Assembly: GCA_000708835.1 (NCBI GenBank)
Contig: DF236964.1
Span: 361,206 to 425,205 of the forward strand
DNA length: 64,000 nucleotides
Source: Klebsormidium nitens
Lineage: Eukaryota > Streptophyta > Klebsormidiophyceae > Klebsormidiales > Klebsormidiaceae
Reading direction: 5' to 3'
Shown here: piece after piece, positions 1 to 11,809 of the stretch
Position numbering within the stretch: position 1 is the first letter of the stretch
Layout: the number at the start of each line of letters is the position of its first letter
Notes under the pieces: generated by a model
Databases searched by the model: none
Seen by the model: only the letters and a program-made list of their open reading frames with translations
What the model was told of the DNA's origin: nothing
Position numbers and translations under genes: made by a program

Positions 1-3000
1 GAGAAGCGGAAGTCCGAGTCAAGCCAGTGCTTACTTGCCGCGCAAGACCACACTTGCCGCACTGCGCCCACTTATTGAGCAGAACACGTTTCGGCTTCAC
101 CAATTTGCATGAAATGTTGCAGAAACGTCGTCCTCAGTTCTCCTTAGATGCTCACGTTAAACGTGCTCGTGTTGGTGGCTGGCTTCATCCCTCATCATCC
201 TTGGGCACTCGAAGTACGTCACGGGCTTGAATAGATCCTGGCAAGAAGAGGCATAATCCTGACTGGCCAGAGGTGGGACGAAGTACGTGAGCCAGTTCTT
301 CACATGCTCTTTTTTTCCTGTTTCGTCGCCCATCCAGAAAGAGGGCGGGTAGCGTAGAACAAAGTGCAGAGTTCACTGAATACATCCCGCGGCAAGGTAT
401 CCACTTGCCTTGCCCCACTTCGGGTGAACCTATCTCAACTTTTGCTTCGACTGAGCAGCCCCTACTACCATCTCGCCCCCCATGATTATCTTGGAGGCAC
501 TGATTTGACAGTGTATGGTCATCAGATTGATGGCCACGCTTCAAGGTCTCGAGACGAATGAGCCCCTGATTGCGTCCCTTTACATAAGTAGTTCTTGGAA
601 TTCTTTCCAGGAGTTTATCTTTGCCAAAGAGTTTATTTCAGACTCGAAATGAACCTCGCATTGACATGTACTAAGTGGCGCTGGGGCCAGTCGAACACCA
701 CTGCTAAGTATGACTTGTTACCGAGAAATTTATATTCGCCGTTTAATCATCTAGCTCGATCTGACAGATCTGGTCTAGTCTCTGGTAAGCTCAAAAGATG
801 TACAATCATGATTTAGGCAGCTTTCCGCTTCGCAACTGTTGGTCATAGCGTGTCGAAGCGGTTGACTAGGAAGGATCACTGGATAATCAGTGCATCATCC
901 TGACAGGTTACCGAAGCATGCGTCTCTTTTATTGTCGAAGTAAGCCCGCATTATTAACTGCGTCGACATGTCACTTGCAGAATCGTCCTTGACGCTTCCC
1001 GAATTCGAGCTGGGGATTCAGTTTGTGCATGATGCGAAGGCGCTTATTTCTTGAATACTCTCCTGTCCGAGTACCAGGAGGCGTTCTCGGCTTGGAAGTC
1101 CGGAACTTTCAAAAAGGAATTCCGGAACGAGCCGATTGACCGAGTTACGTCAACCTGGTTTCCAGTGCTCGACATCTTTCGATGTGTTCCCCGCTTGGCC
1201 AATCTCAGTCAACCACCAGAATCAGCGCTCCCCAGCCCCTTGTCAGGCGCGGCAGTGACGATGTACGCTGGGGTTCACCCACGCCAGGGATTCCGTACTG
1301 AGCCATGTGACGCACCTGTTTTCGTCATAGTCAGGCCGTTTTTTCCCATTGGGCACTCACGATTGACGAAAATAAGTTGCAGGGATCAAGACTTGCTTGA
1401 CTTCTGCCTGTGCGCTTTATCATCAAAATTTCTGACCTAGCATGCCGTTTCTCTCCTTTTGGAGACCATTGCGGTAGAGCGGGTATTTTTTGCGCGCTTC
1501 GGAGCCGTGCGTCGCTCAAAATCTCTCCTTTCCCTCCGAAGTCCAGACCACACGTTCTTCCGACCTCAACTCCTCCATCCTCCGGCCGTTTGACGAAACC
1601 AGGCTGTCAGATTTCGCTTGCAGCGCAACATTTCTTTCTATTGTGAAAACACTGTCGAGTCCCTCAGTTCGCCTGGCCATGTAAGGCTGATCCGCTTCAA
1701 TCAATTCGCCGGGAATGTTTGGGTTATTCTTCCCCGCCAGCGTGCAGGTGGATGTTTTCAAACCCTTTTAAATGGTTTGACGAAGAATCTTCCTTGGTGA
1801 GGGACCTGCACTGGTCTTCGAGGCTAGCAAAAAAAGTCCGAGATCAGATGGCAACGGGCTTCTGTCAACGCGGAGAATCCTTCTCCTGCAAATACCGAAC
1901 CACGTCCTGCTGGGCAATGACGCACTGCGCTTTGATCCAGACACAAGTTGGTCAATCAGGGGATTGTGTTGTCGCTGAGCCAGCGTCTTCCGGCCAGAAG
2001 ACGTCCTTTGGAAGAAGTAGTTTTTCAAGCAGAGCGGCTCGAAGTGGTATTCTTCATGCAGACGGATGACTTGACCCCGAGAAAGTTTTGCTGCAGAGTT
2101 GAAGCGGCTGCGGCCGTAAGTAGTGAACCGCCCAAGTCGCGCTTGCGTACCCACACGCGCGCCTTTGCTATTGTTCCGCTTCGAGGAACAGGCGCGTTCA
2201 GATCGTGCACCCTGCATTAGAAACTTTGATCCAGATGCATGCTGCATCTTCAAGTCTGTTACCAACGCATTTCAGTACTTTCGGGCACTGCTTGGCCACC
2301 GCGGAATTGGAAGTGTGGAAGCAAAAATGATTTCTTGAATAATCTATTGCAATCTGACCGTTTAGATTCGACCTTCCACCTTTCTGAGCGGCTCTACATC
2401 ATGCGGCAGACGTGCGAGACACCAGCACGCGCGCTTTGTCGTGACCGGCGTTCGGTGTCCATTTACGCATGGACACCATTCTGCATGGCGACTTGAATGG
2501 CGGGTTCAATCTGGAGGTATTTCAGGCAACTGTGTCGGCGACCTGAAAGTAGTAAGTCTCGCAAACTGGTGGCATTGTGAAGCGCTGCAACGATTGGTGT
2601 TCGGCCCTTATCTGTCGCTGCTTGGGGATCCGGCCACCCGCGTTCTCTTTGTTGCATCAAGAGCAATCAAAAATTCGAGCCGTCCAATACAGCAACACTT
2701 ACCGTCATGAGAGGTGCAGTTCATCGGGCAAACCCCGAGGACTGTAGGGTGCCCCGTACAGCCGCCGCATGAGCCGCCGAGTGCACGACCCGCAAGAGTG
2801 TACATCTGTTTCTGGTCTTCTCGACAGGGTCAGTTTTCTGCGCTCACAAGCGGTCTTTGCCGCAAGCGTGTGCCAAGCAGCGGTTGTTGAGGGCCCGCAA
2901 ATGTTAGAAAGAAGTATACGGCCGACGTGGTTGCCGGCAGAAATAAAACATGCATCACAAGCAACATTATCCTATATCTGCGTCCAACTTATGAGAGCAG

Positions 3001-4248
3001 TTTTCAGCATTCACGCCTAGCTTTATTGCCACGTGTCATCTGGTTTGGAGCTAAACTTCAAGTGGGGGTGATGCAAGGGCCCTTGATCGGACTGTGAGCT
3101 CTGAAGTACTACAGCTCACTTGTTCATAGCCCTGGAAGCCCCAGAATGGGAGCCGACCGGTCTCTGCCTTCGCCTCGTCTGCATTGGGATGCCATTGCGG
3201 ACTTTGCTGGGTGAATGTCCAAACGAGCTCAGCTTCACGGGCCCGTACGTCTTCTGATCGTCTGCCCATGAAGCGTTCAGTATCGACACCCAATCCAATT
3301 GCTTCGTTGACGACTTTCCTTTCGCCGCCAAAAGGAAATGAATGAAACGTTAGCAGGGGTTGTATACATTGGACGGATGAAGTCAATGATATCGAAATTA
3401 CTCGCGAGTAGCTAGACCCATCAACGGCACAGTCTGCAAATGGGTCGTTCCTGGCCACGCGCAATACGCCTCATGATTTGACCAAGTCTGACGATCCAGA
3501 AAGTAAGTTGTATTATAATGACCTGATCAATAGCCATTTATGCAAGGTCCTACTAATCCGGTCGACAGACTCTGCCAGCATTGCCGAGGCAGCACTATCA
3601 GTAGAGCCAATCCTTGCGCTGAGTAGACGAGCGACTCTGCTCATGACGGAAAAATGATTTTCTGGCAACTCGATTTCGATGGTGGAATTTGTCAGCTTGG
3701 CGCGGAAAACCACTGGTGGGAGCGGCAAAGAAGACAACAGCCTCAGCTGTAAGGGACTGATCGGTCATGAGCTCCTCGGCAGCTCAAGTCCTGCTTCTCA
3801 TCGGCGGTGCACGAGCCGTACCGGAACGTTTGGACTTTACAAGGCCCAGGACCAATATCTGATCATGAACCCGGATAAATATAAAGTACGACGGTAGATC
3901 AATTTAAAGGAGCCTATCGACTTGACTTTTGAAATGCAAGTAACGTGGCTCATATTTTACTGTCGTGATGGCTGCCTTGCTTTGATCTTGCAAAAATATG
4001 ATTGGCAGATTGGCTCAGTGGTTTTGAGGTCGTGTAAGAGAAGAAGAAGAGAAGACGACACCCTTTTTCCAGTGCTTACTACTTGATTACTTTGTACTTA
4101 TGAACATCATATATATTGCTGAATCGACACTGTTCACACGTATATGTCAGATCATCTTCATTATATAAAACGCATTGATCATGAACTCAGCCACGTCTTC
4201 ACGTCTGCATAGTTGCAAGGAACTCGAACCTCCCATCTTCTTCCGCAG
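1..4248. other. 4.2 kb without a supportable gene
   Basis: I find no reading frame here with a recognisable domain or a chain of phase-compatible exons. Open frames are short (at most about 165 codons) and overlap on both strands, as expected by chance. Two stretches read slightly more like protein: 1051-1200 (+), with LLSEYQEAFSAW, and 3520-3720 (-), with VMSRVARLLSARI. Neither has convincing splice borders or a family I can name. Decayed transposon or gene remnants are possible. Confidence 0.5.
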
Positions 4249-4472
4249 GTCACCCTCAAACCCAGTCCCGCTGACCCGAACAATCTGAAAGATGTCGACA
4301 TTGAGGGGACGGGTGCCGCGGTGCAGTCGGCGGCGTCGCTGATCCAGCGCACTCTGGCGGATAAGCTGAACAACCCTGGGGGCAGCCGGCCGGGGGCGGG
4401 CGCGGCGTCGCCCTTCTTCAAGACGAGGATGTGCGAGAAGTTCATGCAGGGGGCGTGCACATTCGGGGACAA
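4249..4472 (+). pseudogene. Orphan exon of a KH / CCCH zinc-finger protein
   Basis: This one exon reads as the end of a KH domain (ADPNNLKDVDIEGTGAA, then an amphipathic helix to about residue 50). A Gly/Pro/Ala linker follows, then the start of a CCCH finger (FFKTRMCEKFMQGACTFGDK). The order KH then C-x(8)-C finger matches the plant KH/CCCH RNA-binding family. A good acceptor (cttcttccgcag) precedes it and a good donor (gtaagt) follows, leaving two bases over. The next exon should complete the finger with a Cys-His-Phe-Ala-His-like stretch. I found neither that exon before the next gene starts at 5104 nor the KH core upstream. It is therefore a stranded fragment, a duplicated exon, or part of a gene whose other exons I missed. 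The exon itself carries no stop or frameshift. Confidence 0.6.
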
Positions 4473-5103
4473 GTAAGTTCATCTACATGTATCCTTTCTG
4501 TTTACAATTTCTCGGATCGAAAACCCACTGGACGCGCTTCGTAACATGCATTTCGTGTCCAGAGTCCTGGGACAACGAGTTCTTGTTTGGGGTCGATGAT
4601 CTTAGATAAATACTTGGCTGCCCACGCAACACGTTAGATGCACGCAAAATCCCGACGTAGGCGCAATAACTGAGTGTGCCTTGAAAATGCGATCCTAAGT
4701 TCCGGAAGCCCACGGACAGTACGTCGGTCAGGCTCGAGTGTCGTCCTCGAAAGGGGGAAGGGATCCCTCTGGGAGGCTAACGATGCTCGACCGTTCGATG
4801 TAGAGTAAGTTGCCGATTTCATCGATTTCATCATTTCAACGGCTCAAAGTACTACCTTGAGGACAACTGCTTCAAATTGTTTCATCACACTAGTTCTCAG
4901 CCGCTTGGCAGCACAGCTGATTCTCTGCAGCGCCGGCTGCATCATGCCTTCAAAGGTCAGCTGCAGGAACAGAATTCTGCAAGCAACTAGCTGCTATAGA
5001 ACAGTTACCATTGAGAAGGTGCAAGAAGTGCTCCAGCCTTTTTGAAAAGTTGGAGCTGTGAGCTATCTGGCCTTTGGAGACTTTGAGTGCTCCTTTGCGG
5101 GGC
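4473..5103. other. Intergenic stretch upstream of the dioxygenase gene
   Basis: No coding exon is recognisable. I searched it specifically for the missing half of the CCCH finger and did not find one. It should contain the promoter and 5' leader of the gene beginning at 5104, but I see no clear TATA box. Confidence 0.4.
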
Positions 5104-8100
5104 ATGGCCCCTCCTCTCGGCACCATGGATGCCCCCGAAACGCCCTGCCTGATTGACAGGTGGCGACGCCCCTACACGCCTGGGCTTTTCACACCTGAGG
5201 AGTTTGAGCAATACTGGACGCTTGGGTTTGTCTTGAAGAAGGACGTGTTTGCCCCCGAGGAATTGGAGCCAGCTCGAGAAGCAGTGAACAGGTCAGTATT
5301 TGAGTATACATGTACATGAGTAGTAAGTTTTGCTCAGGTTTTAGGGCTTTGCTAACACAATAGTGATTCAGCTTATTCAGAATCCGAGTCTTCTACAGGC
5401 AGTTTTGAGGTGTTGGTTTGAGGTTTATCCTTCTTTCTAGGCAATATCTTGGTATGCTGTGGACTTCAGCGGATAACCCTCAGAGTTCTTATTGACTTCA
5501 CAAAGTCACAGCATTCTCTTTCTTCTCACATTTACTGGCATCTGCTGCAATTGTCATGTGTCAACATCACGACCAGCATGAAAAGTTGCAATTGAAAAAG
5601 ACAATGAGAAATACAACCTGGTTCTGAGAAAGGATTTCCCCCTCAAGCAACCTTGTACTCTTAGGAAGAACCCGGCGGAGGCGAGGTGGCCTCCGAAGGT
5701 TGAGACTGTCCTACACTTCACAAAGTCTACCTACATCTTCCCAGCTCGTGTTCTTCTTGAGATATCGTATGTATGACGAGTCTCCAAGTGCGATTCCTGC
5801 CCATGTCCTGCTTTGAAAACCCCTCTGCCAATCTTGAAAGCTGGAAACATTGAATTGTCACCTGCCATCTTTTCCCCAAACACATCTTTTGACCCGACCT
5901 CACATCTGCAATGACCGTTGAAATGGTTTCCCCCTTTTCTGCTTCCAACGCTTGTACTTTATCTGGTTATTTAAGGGACTACTCAGAGCTTAGTACCACC
6001 GCCAAATCATTTTGCCTATACGCGCGCGATGGCTGAGGTCCTACAATCACAATCACCCGCCCTTGACAGCAATCTGCTTCTTTTTCACAATCTTCACACC
6101 CTTGAGGGAGGGCTTTTTCAAAGATGGGCAGCTGTGAGGCCTAACAACCAATAAAAACAAAATCTCACACTCTTGGAGGGCTTTGTCAAAAGAGGGGCAG
6201 CTGTGAGGCCTAATAAACACAAAACTTCTTGTTTAAGATCCTAAGTTCTGTGGAATTCATTCCTTGTAGGGGAGTTGCAGACATTGCAGACGACCTGTTC
6301 AAAGCCGGCAAGATCAAGAACAAACACGAGGACGCACCGCTTGAAACGCGGCTGACGTTGATTGAGGAGCAGTTTCCCTCGGCGAGCGTGTTGTTGCATA
6401 AGCGGGGGGTGCTTCCCAAGGAGTTCCAAGCCCTGTGGACGGACCCCCGGTTGATGAGCGTGGCCCGACAGCTGCTCGGAGGTGCGGTTTTTGAACCCAT
6501 GTTTTCGTATCCTGCAACTGATGAATGGCATTCAACGCAAGTTCTATTAGCTGGGGTCTAAATTTCGATTGATTGCCTGTGAATCTATGGGGGCTTTCAA
6601 AGGAGCCGACAACGCTTGGCAGTCCGCTTCCTCATCGATTCTTGTCCTCGACGATTACTTTGTGTGAAAGAATGTACGCAGTTTGTAATCGACTCAGAAG
6701 CGGATGAGGACAGGTGTGATTGATCTGTGGCGCTCCCAAGAAGGGCCAGCAGTTCTTGTTACCCCTCTTGCAGTGTTCAGAAGCTATGGCAGACCTTGGT
6801 CTTGAAAAGAGACCAAACCGGAAAGTCACCTTGAATTGCCATCTGATACGGGACAGGATTGTAAACCTTTGCATAGTAGATTGACCATCTTGTCGAAGCC
6901 ACTTTGGAAGAGACCTCAAGATTAGAGTGCATGTAACAGATCTCAGGCTCCCACTGATTCTGGTCCAAAGTTATTGCCAAACTTGTTCCATAAGACCTCT
7001 CATGCTGGATCCGGGTTGTTGTAAGGCGAATCCCCCTGTTTGCCAATGGAAGCCGTTTCTGGAACTCCTAAGCAGTCAAAAATAAAGGTCTCAATGAAGC
7101 TTGCTGAGAAAGTTCCACGACAAGTTTTTAGAGAAGCCAGGAACTACGAGATTCGCACGAATGTATTTAGTGTCCTCTGCAGATGACATTGGGGGCCATC
7201 CGGTTTGGAACTTGCGGCCCAAGACACCTCAGCAGGAGCAGGCGACAGTTCCGTGGCACCAGGTGACATTCTGGCTCTTTTGGGAGCAGCTTTACGAGTA
7301 CTTCTTCTGATCAGTCTCGTTTCTGGATCGAAGGGTTTGCTTCTGAATTGGGACTGTCCGTAGAAAAGCGGCGAAGCCTCCACTCGATTCCTTGATGGCA
7401 CCCGACCTGTTTCAAAAACGGAGTCAAAGCCACGAACTTCAATTCGTCATTTGTGGGAGTCGTCAAGGAAAAGAAGCCATGGAAGCGGTACATCGAGCAG
7501 GAGGATCCAGAATGTCAGTCAGACTTTGAGCTTGAGCAGTCCTCAGACCAGGTACAGAATGGATCCTTTCCAGACCTGTGCCCGACACGGGTCAAGGTCC
7601 CGTTTTCAAGCCCTCAGGGAGCTTCCAGATGCCATTCGCAGGCCCCTCGTTACCGTACGCGTCAATGAGCTCTCGAGCCTCTGAAAGTGATATGCGAGGT
7701 ACTTGGACATTGTGCTTAATTGAAAGGTCCGCAAGGGCACAGCCTGCCTGCCGCGTGGATTTGGAGAACTTGACTAGATTGCCTGAGACGTTCTTCTTCG
7801 ACGACATGGTGCCACTTGGACTCGCTTCCACTAGCGTTTGAACCCCTTGATCTAACGACCTTTCTCATTGCACAGTCACAGCACACATACCATCATCTCT
7901 TTCGTGTCGCTTTTCTGTATTTAAAACAAGGCTTTCTATTCCCAGAGCCCTCGGAAGGACCTCATCTGTTGGCCCGTTTGTTGGCCCCTATCCCATATTG
8001 CAAGAGCGCTTTTTGCTGGCCCGGCGGCTGTTCCAGCTCCATCAAGTAAACTTCGAGATCACAGTTCCAAGCCACCCCACGAATCCTGTCGAAACCCTGT

Positions 8101-10183
8101 CGAAACCCTTCAACAAACACAGAAATCTATTACATACTCTATCCATCTTCCGCACAGGACGCCGCGTATCTGGACAAGGTCGCCTGGGAGGTGCACCAGG
8201 TGACGGCGTGGATTCCGCTCGTTCCGGCCTCCGAGCGGAACGGATGCATGCAGGTCGTCCCGGGGGGGCACCGGACGGGGCGGACCGCAAAGCACACCTG
8301 CTGTGCTGGGGGTACCTGGTAAGAGCGCGCTAGAGGGATCCCTCGAGCTTTGTTGTCTGGGCTCTCGTTTGTTGTTGCAACTGCTAGTGAACGGAATGTC
8401 GGTGCACACCGGTAGTGCCAGAGAAATTCGAGCGCGAGCAACGGCCACAGCGCCTTTGGGTTTGTGGAAGGGGGCCGATAAACGAGTCAGAAAACCGGTG
8501 CAGAGCACACGTTGGTGATGTATTCAAGAGGCAAGTGAGGGCGACTGCTGTCCGGCAAGAAGCTTCTGATGCTAAATAATGAAAACCTTGCACTTCGTTG
8601 TCAAGGCTTTCGTTAAAGCGTACAATTCAAGTACGTAAAGCCGATACTATGCGTACAAACTGGAACACGATGTCTTTTCAGAGGTGCTCAGCTCCCCTCG
8701 TGCAGATGCAAATGTTCATCCAAGAAGTTAGTGGACAGCCTTCAAGAAGCTCACGCGTTCTTTTTAGGTACGTCGAACTGGACGAAACTGACGCCGCACA
8801 AACTTTGGGGGTGGACCTCCAGTCTGCCGCCCTGACTTGCGAGGTCCCCCTGGGAGGGGTCCTTTTCCTGAACAACATTCTGCCGCACCGTTCGCTGAAC
8901 AACCTGAGCGACGGCATCCGGTGGTCGCTGGATTTGCGGTGGCAGAAATGGGACCAGCCCGCGGGGTTTTACGGGTTAAAGGAGGTTATCCCGATGACCA
9001 AGTCGGGTCAACCAGGTGAGCTCGACGCTTCCACTTCTGCGGGTTTAGTAAAATGGGAGGAACTAGTATGGGGGCGACAAGCACACCAAGAAGCTATTGG
9101 GAGTGGACATCCCCTCGGTACGTCGTTTACTGGAGAGTTGATGGGGTTTGTTTGAGATAGAAAACAAGACACCTGATTGCTTTGCAGTCTAGTGCATTTT
9201 TAGCACTTGTGCCTTTAAGATTCTTTCCGTATTGGAGGACTATTATCTGACGAGGGGCGTCCCTCATATCAGGACAAGGTCATGCCGGGCATGTTTCCGT
9301 TACCGTTGCGGTCTTAAGGTTTTCACGTCTTTGAGCACCATCTTCTGATGAGGGGCGTCCTTCAAACCAAGAGAAGGTCATGCTGGCCATCTTTCCGTTC
9401 CTGACCTCGTGAAAAGTGTTGATCTCCTTTGCCACTGGTTGTCTTATTGCATCGGTACAGAGAAGCGCTAACAACTTTGCTCTCAAAGGTATCCAGGCCT
9501 TTCGGACGTATAAAAAACATCCCGACGGTGTGCTTTATCGAATCACCATCACTTCTTCCGCCCCGACCCGTTTTGGTTGACTACGTCAACTCTGAGGGTC
9601 CGCCTGCGAACACTTATCCATCCGACACTTTCAATTTTTCCACCAGGAAGCTAACGCCCATGTCCGCTTGCGAGTCTCTATTTCTTCGTCGACAACCTGC
9701 CCCACTTGAAACGCTTACGTCTATTCCTGCAACCGACTTGTGCCCCAAATGAAGCCGCCAACGCTCTACCTGCCCGAACTAACTCGCCTTTTTGCAATTG
9801 GGGGAACCAGTGTCACCTTTGGTCCGAGTCGAATGCGTCGCTCTGTCCTTGTTGCAGATTACAAAGTCGACTGGGACGGGTGGGCGAACCTCAGCCGATC
9901 CGCCCTCCAAGAAGGCATCCTTAAACCCGAAACGAAGAGCCTCGTCGAGACCGTCAAAGCAATTGATGCTTCCCACGTGGTTGAGCCCGTCTTGAAGATT
10001 GACGGCGTATCTAGTGTCATGCTCAGCGTCGCTAAAAGCCCCGACTCGCCGACGAGCACATTGGGGGATCCCTTTGACACTACGATTGCGGGGCCGTGGA
10101 TGGACCAGTGGCCGATCGTCTTCCACAATAGGCACACGGAGCGGCATGAGCGGGGTTCGGTTCAGGGATGGCATAAGGCGTAG
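5104..10183 (+). CDS. Phytanoyl-CoA dioxygenase (PhyH) family protein, 6 exons
   Basis: Exons: 5104-5291, 6270-6481, 7183-7262, 8158-8318, 8768-9015, 9858-10183. Together they are 1215 nt and encode 404 aa, with matching phases throughout. The family are Fe(II)/2-oxoglutarate oxygenases. The iron-binding HxD lies in VPWHQDAAYL and is split across exons 3 and 4. It is followed by VTAWIPLVPASERNGCMQVV and PGGHR, and later by a distal His and the 2-oxoglutarate Arg in ILPHRSLNNLSDGIRWSLDL. Codons for Trp in GGTWYVEL and Asp in QPDYKVDW are rebuilt exactly across introns, which supports the borders. The C-terminus carries GPWMDQWPIVFHNRHT. ATG 5104 is the first in frame; 5125 is an alternative. 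No targeting signal is evident. The substrate cannot be read from sequence, as the family includes many non-phytanoyl enzymes. Confidence 0.9.
6089..6230. repeat. Two-copy tandem repeat in dioxygenase intron 1
   Basis: Two diverged direct copies of about 72 bp start at 6089 and 6161. Both carry a cacac.cttggagggctttttcaaa-like core followed by ggggcagctgtgaggcctaa. The repeat ends about 40 bases before exon 2. It does not resemble the neighbouring exon. Confidence 0.75.
9247..9405. repeat. Two-copy direct repeat in dioxygenase intron 5
   Basis: Two copies of about 55 bp, both containing gaggggcgtcc, aaggtcatg and tttccgtt, lie 98 bp apart (anchors at 9253 and 9351). They are about 80% identical by eye. 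I could not match them to any exon in the window. Confidence 0.7.
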
Positions 10184-11809
10184 GCCAGAGTTTTGAGGAC
10201 ACGACGGAAAGCAAGAAAGGGTTGGCGTCTGTTGCACACGCTCAAGAAGGGTCCTGACAGAGCATTCAGGAGTTGTGGCCGTCTTAGCGTCATCGGAATT
10301 CTGCACCTGGTGGAAAAGACCGTGTCGATAAAAATGTGTTGCGGCCTTGGTCTGCGCCTCTCATAAAGGTACGAGGCGCTACCAGGTTAGCGGTGTGAGT
10401 GTGTCCAAGTAACTGAGCCAAATACCGTGCCAAGTTTCTAGTAGGCATTGGATTATTATACACTCTACGTGTTTGTAAAGACAACTCGTTATATACGAAG
10501 CAGCATAACCATTAGTGTAGTTTGAGGCCATACGGATCCGACATGTCCAAGTCTGGTTTTAATGGTTGATGAGCGCTGGCATATATTCTTCAGATGATTC
10601 GAGGATCGCTCAGGTCTTTCATTGGTACGTCACTCGCACAGAAAACGCGATCTTGCAGCTAACTGGCCCCGGACTCAGGCCTGTGCAGAACCGCATATGC
10701 TGTTTGCATTGAACTTCTATGTGCGAGTCCAGATCCAAATCAGTAATACAATGACGAGTACCTGGCATCCGACCGGAGCGCCAACTTCAGGGCCTCTGTG
10801 ATACTACACTTCGATCATAAAGCTAGCAATACATATCCAGGCTACTGCATTGCATCATAACCTTGTATCATCATAAGGATGTAAGAATTTGGCGCTTAGG
10901 CCGTCATGTGCAAATCTTGTTGCCCGCCGTCAATCGCCCAAGTCTCGGGCGCCCAACTTAGCACCTTTCGACTGCAATTGCTAGCTATGATATGTACTGT
11001 GGAATATCGGCGCAGAAGGGCCCTATAGAATCCACCCCCGGCCTGTCTCAGACTGGCCGCCAGCGCGACGAGGCCGCGTAAGCACCCTTTGACGCGGTCG
11101 AATGTAGCAGCTGCCTGCATAGCATTTGTCAAATCATGCTGTTATAGTCTGCAAGTTGCAATATATATATACGAGGCCCATCGTGAGTCCGTCGTGGCCC
11201 GTCGTCGGACATGCCATGATGGCTAGCTAGTATAAGCTTCGATCTCTTCATATGCGAGCATGCGCCGCATGACTGATGTGTTTGGCACGTGATACAAGTT
11301 GCGCATCCGATCCATTGAAGGCCGGGCTAGCTAATTATTGCTAGGCGCGGCTGCCGCCTTGGTATACATTCCCATGAGCTAGCCGGAACTCTACCCAACT
11401 TGAAAAGGGTGCTAGCTCAATAGCTACATAGCCCCTGGTACGATTTTTCAAGGCTTTGTCACGGTCACCGTGAGCAGGTACCATGTACCATGGTGCAAGT
11501 TTTGACATGGCATCATCTCGGATTTGGCCCCTCGACAAAGCTTCAGGCTTGTGTTGCAAAACAGCCCTGAGTATGCAGGGCCTTTCAAGTTTGCCTACTT
11601 ATCATCGACATGCGATGACTTGGAACACGGCCATTATGCATATCAGATCGGATCATTGCGTTTGTTCTCCAAAGTGCCGTTGGATCTGAACCTGCCAGTG
11701 ATCTTCCTTCATTGCACGCAGCTGCCAAAATCTCATCGCAAGCACGGACTCGAGCACACGGGCACACCGTGACTTCGACTCACAATGCCATGCAACTTTG
11801 TGATGTGCT
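10184..11809. other. Intergenic stretch with clustered GCTAGC sites
   Basis: No exon or RNA gene is recognised. From about 11220 to 11430 the sequence is rich in GCTAGC/CTAG palindromes (11222, 11325, 11378, 11411). A short (AT)n run lies at 11161. The stretch separates two converging genes, so it should contain both 3' ends. Confidence 0.4.

Noticed and set aside
1051-1440. A 129-codon plus frame with faint likeness to the region after the catalytic core of MULE/FAR1-type transposases.
   Set aside because: The resemblance is a few residues, and no catalytic or SWIM motif or terminal repeats were found.
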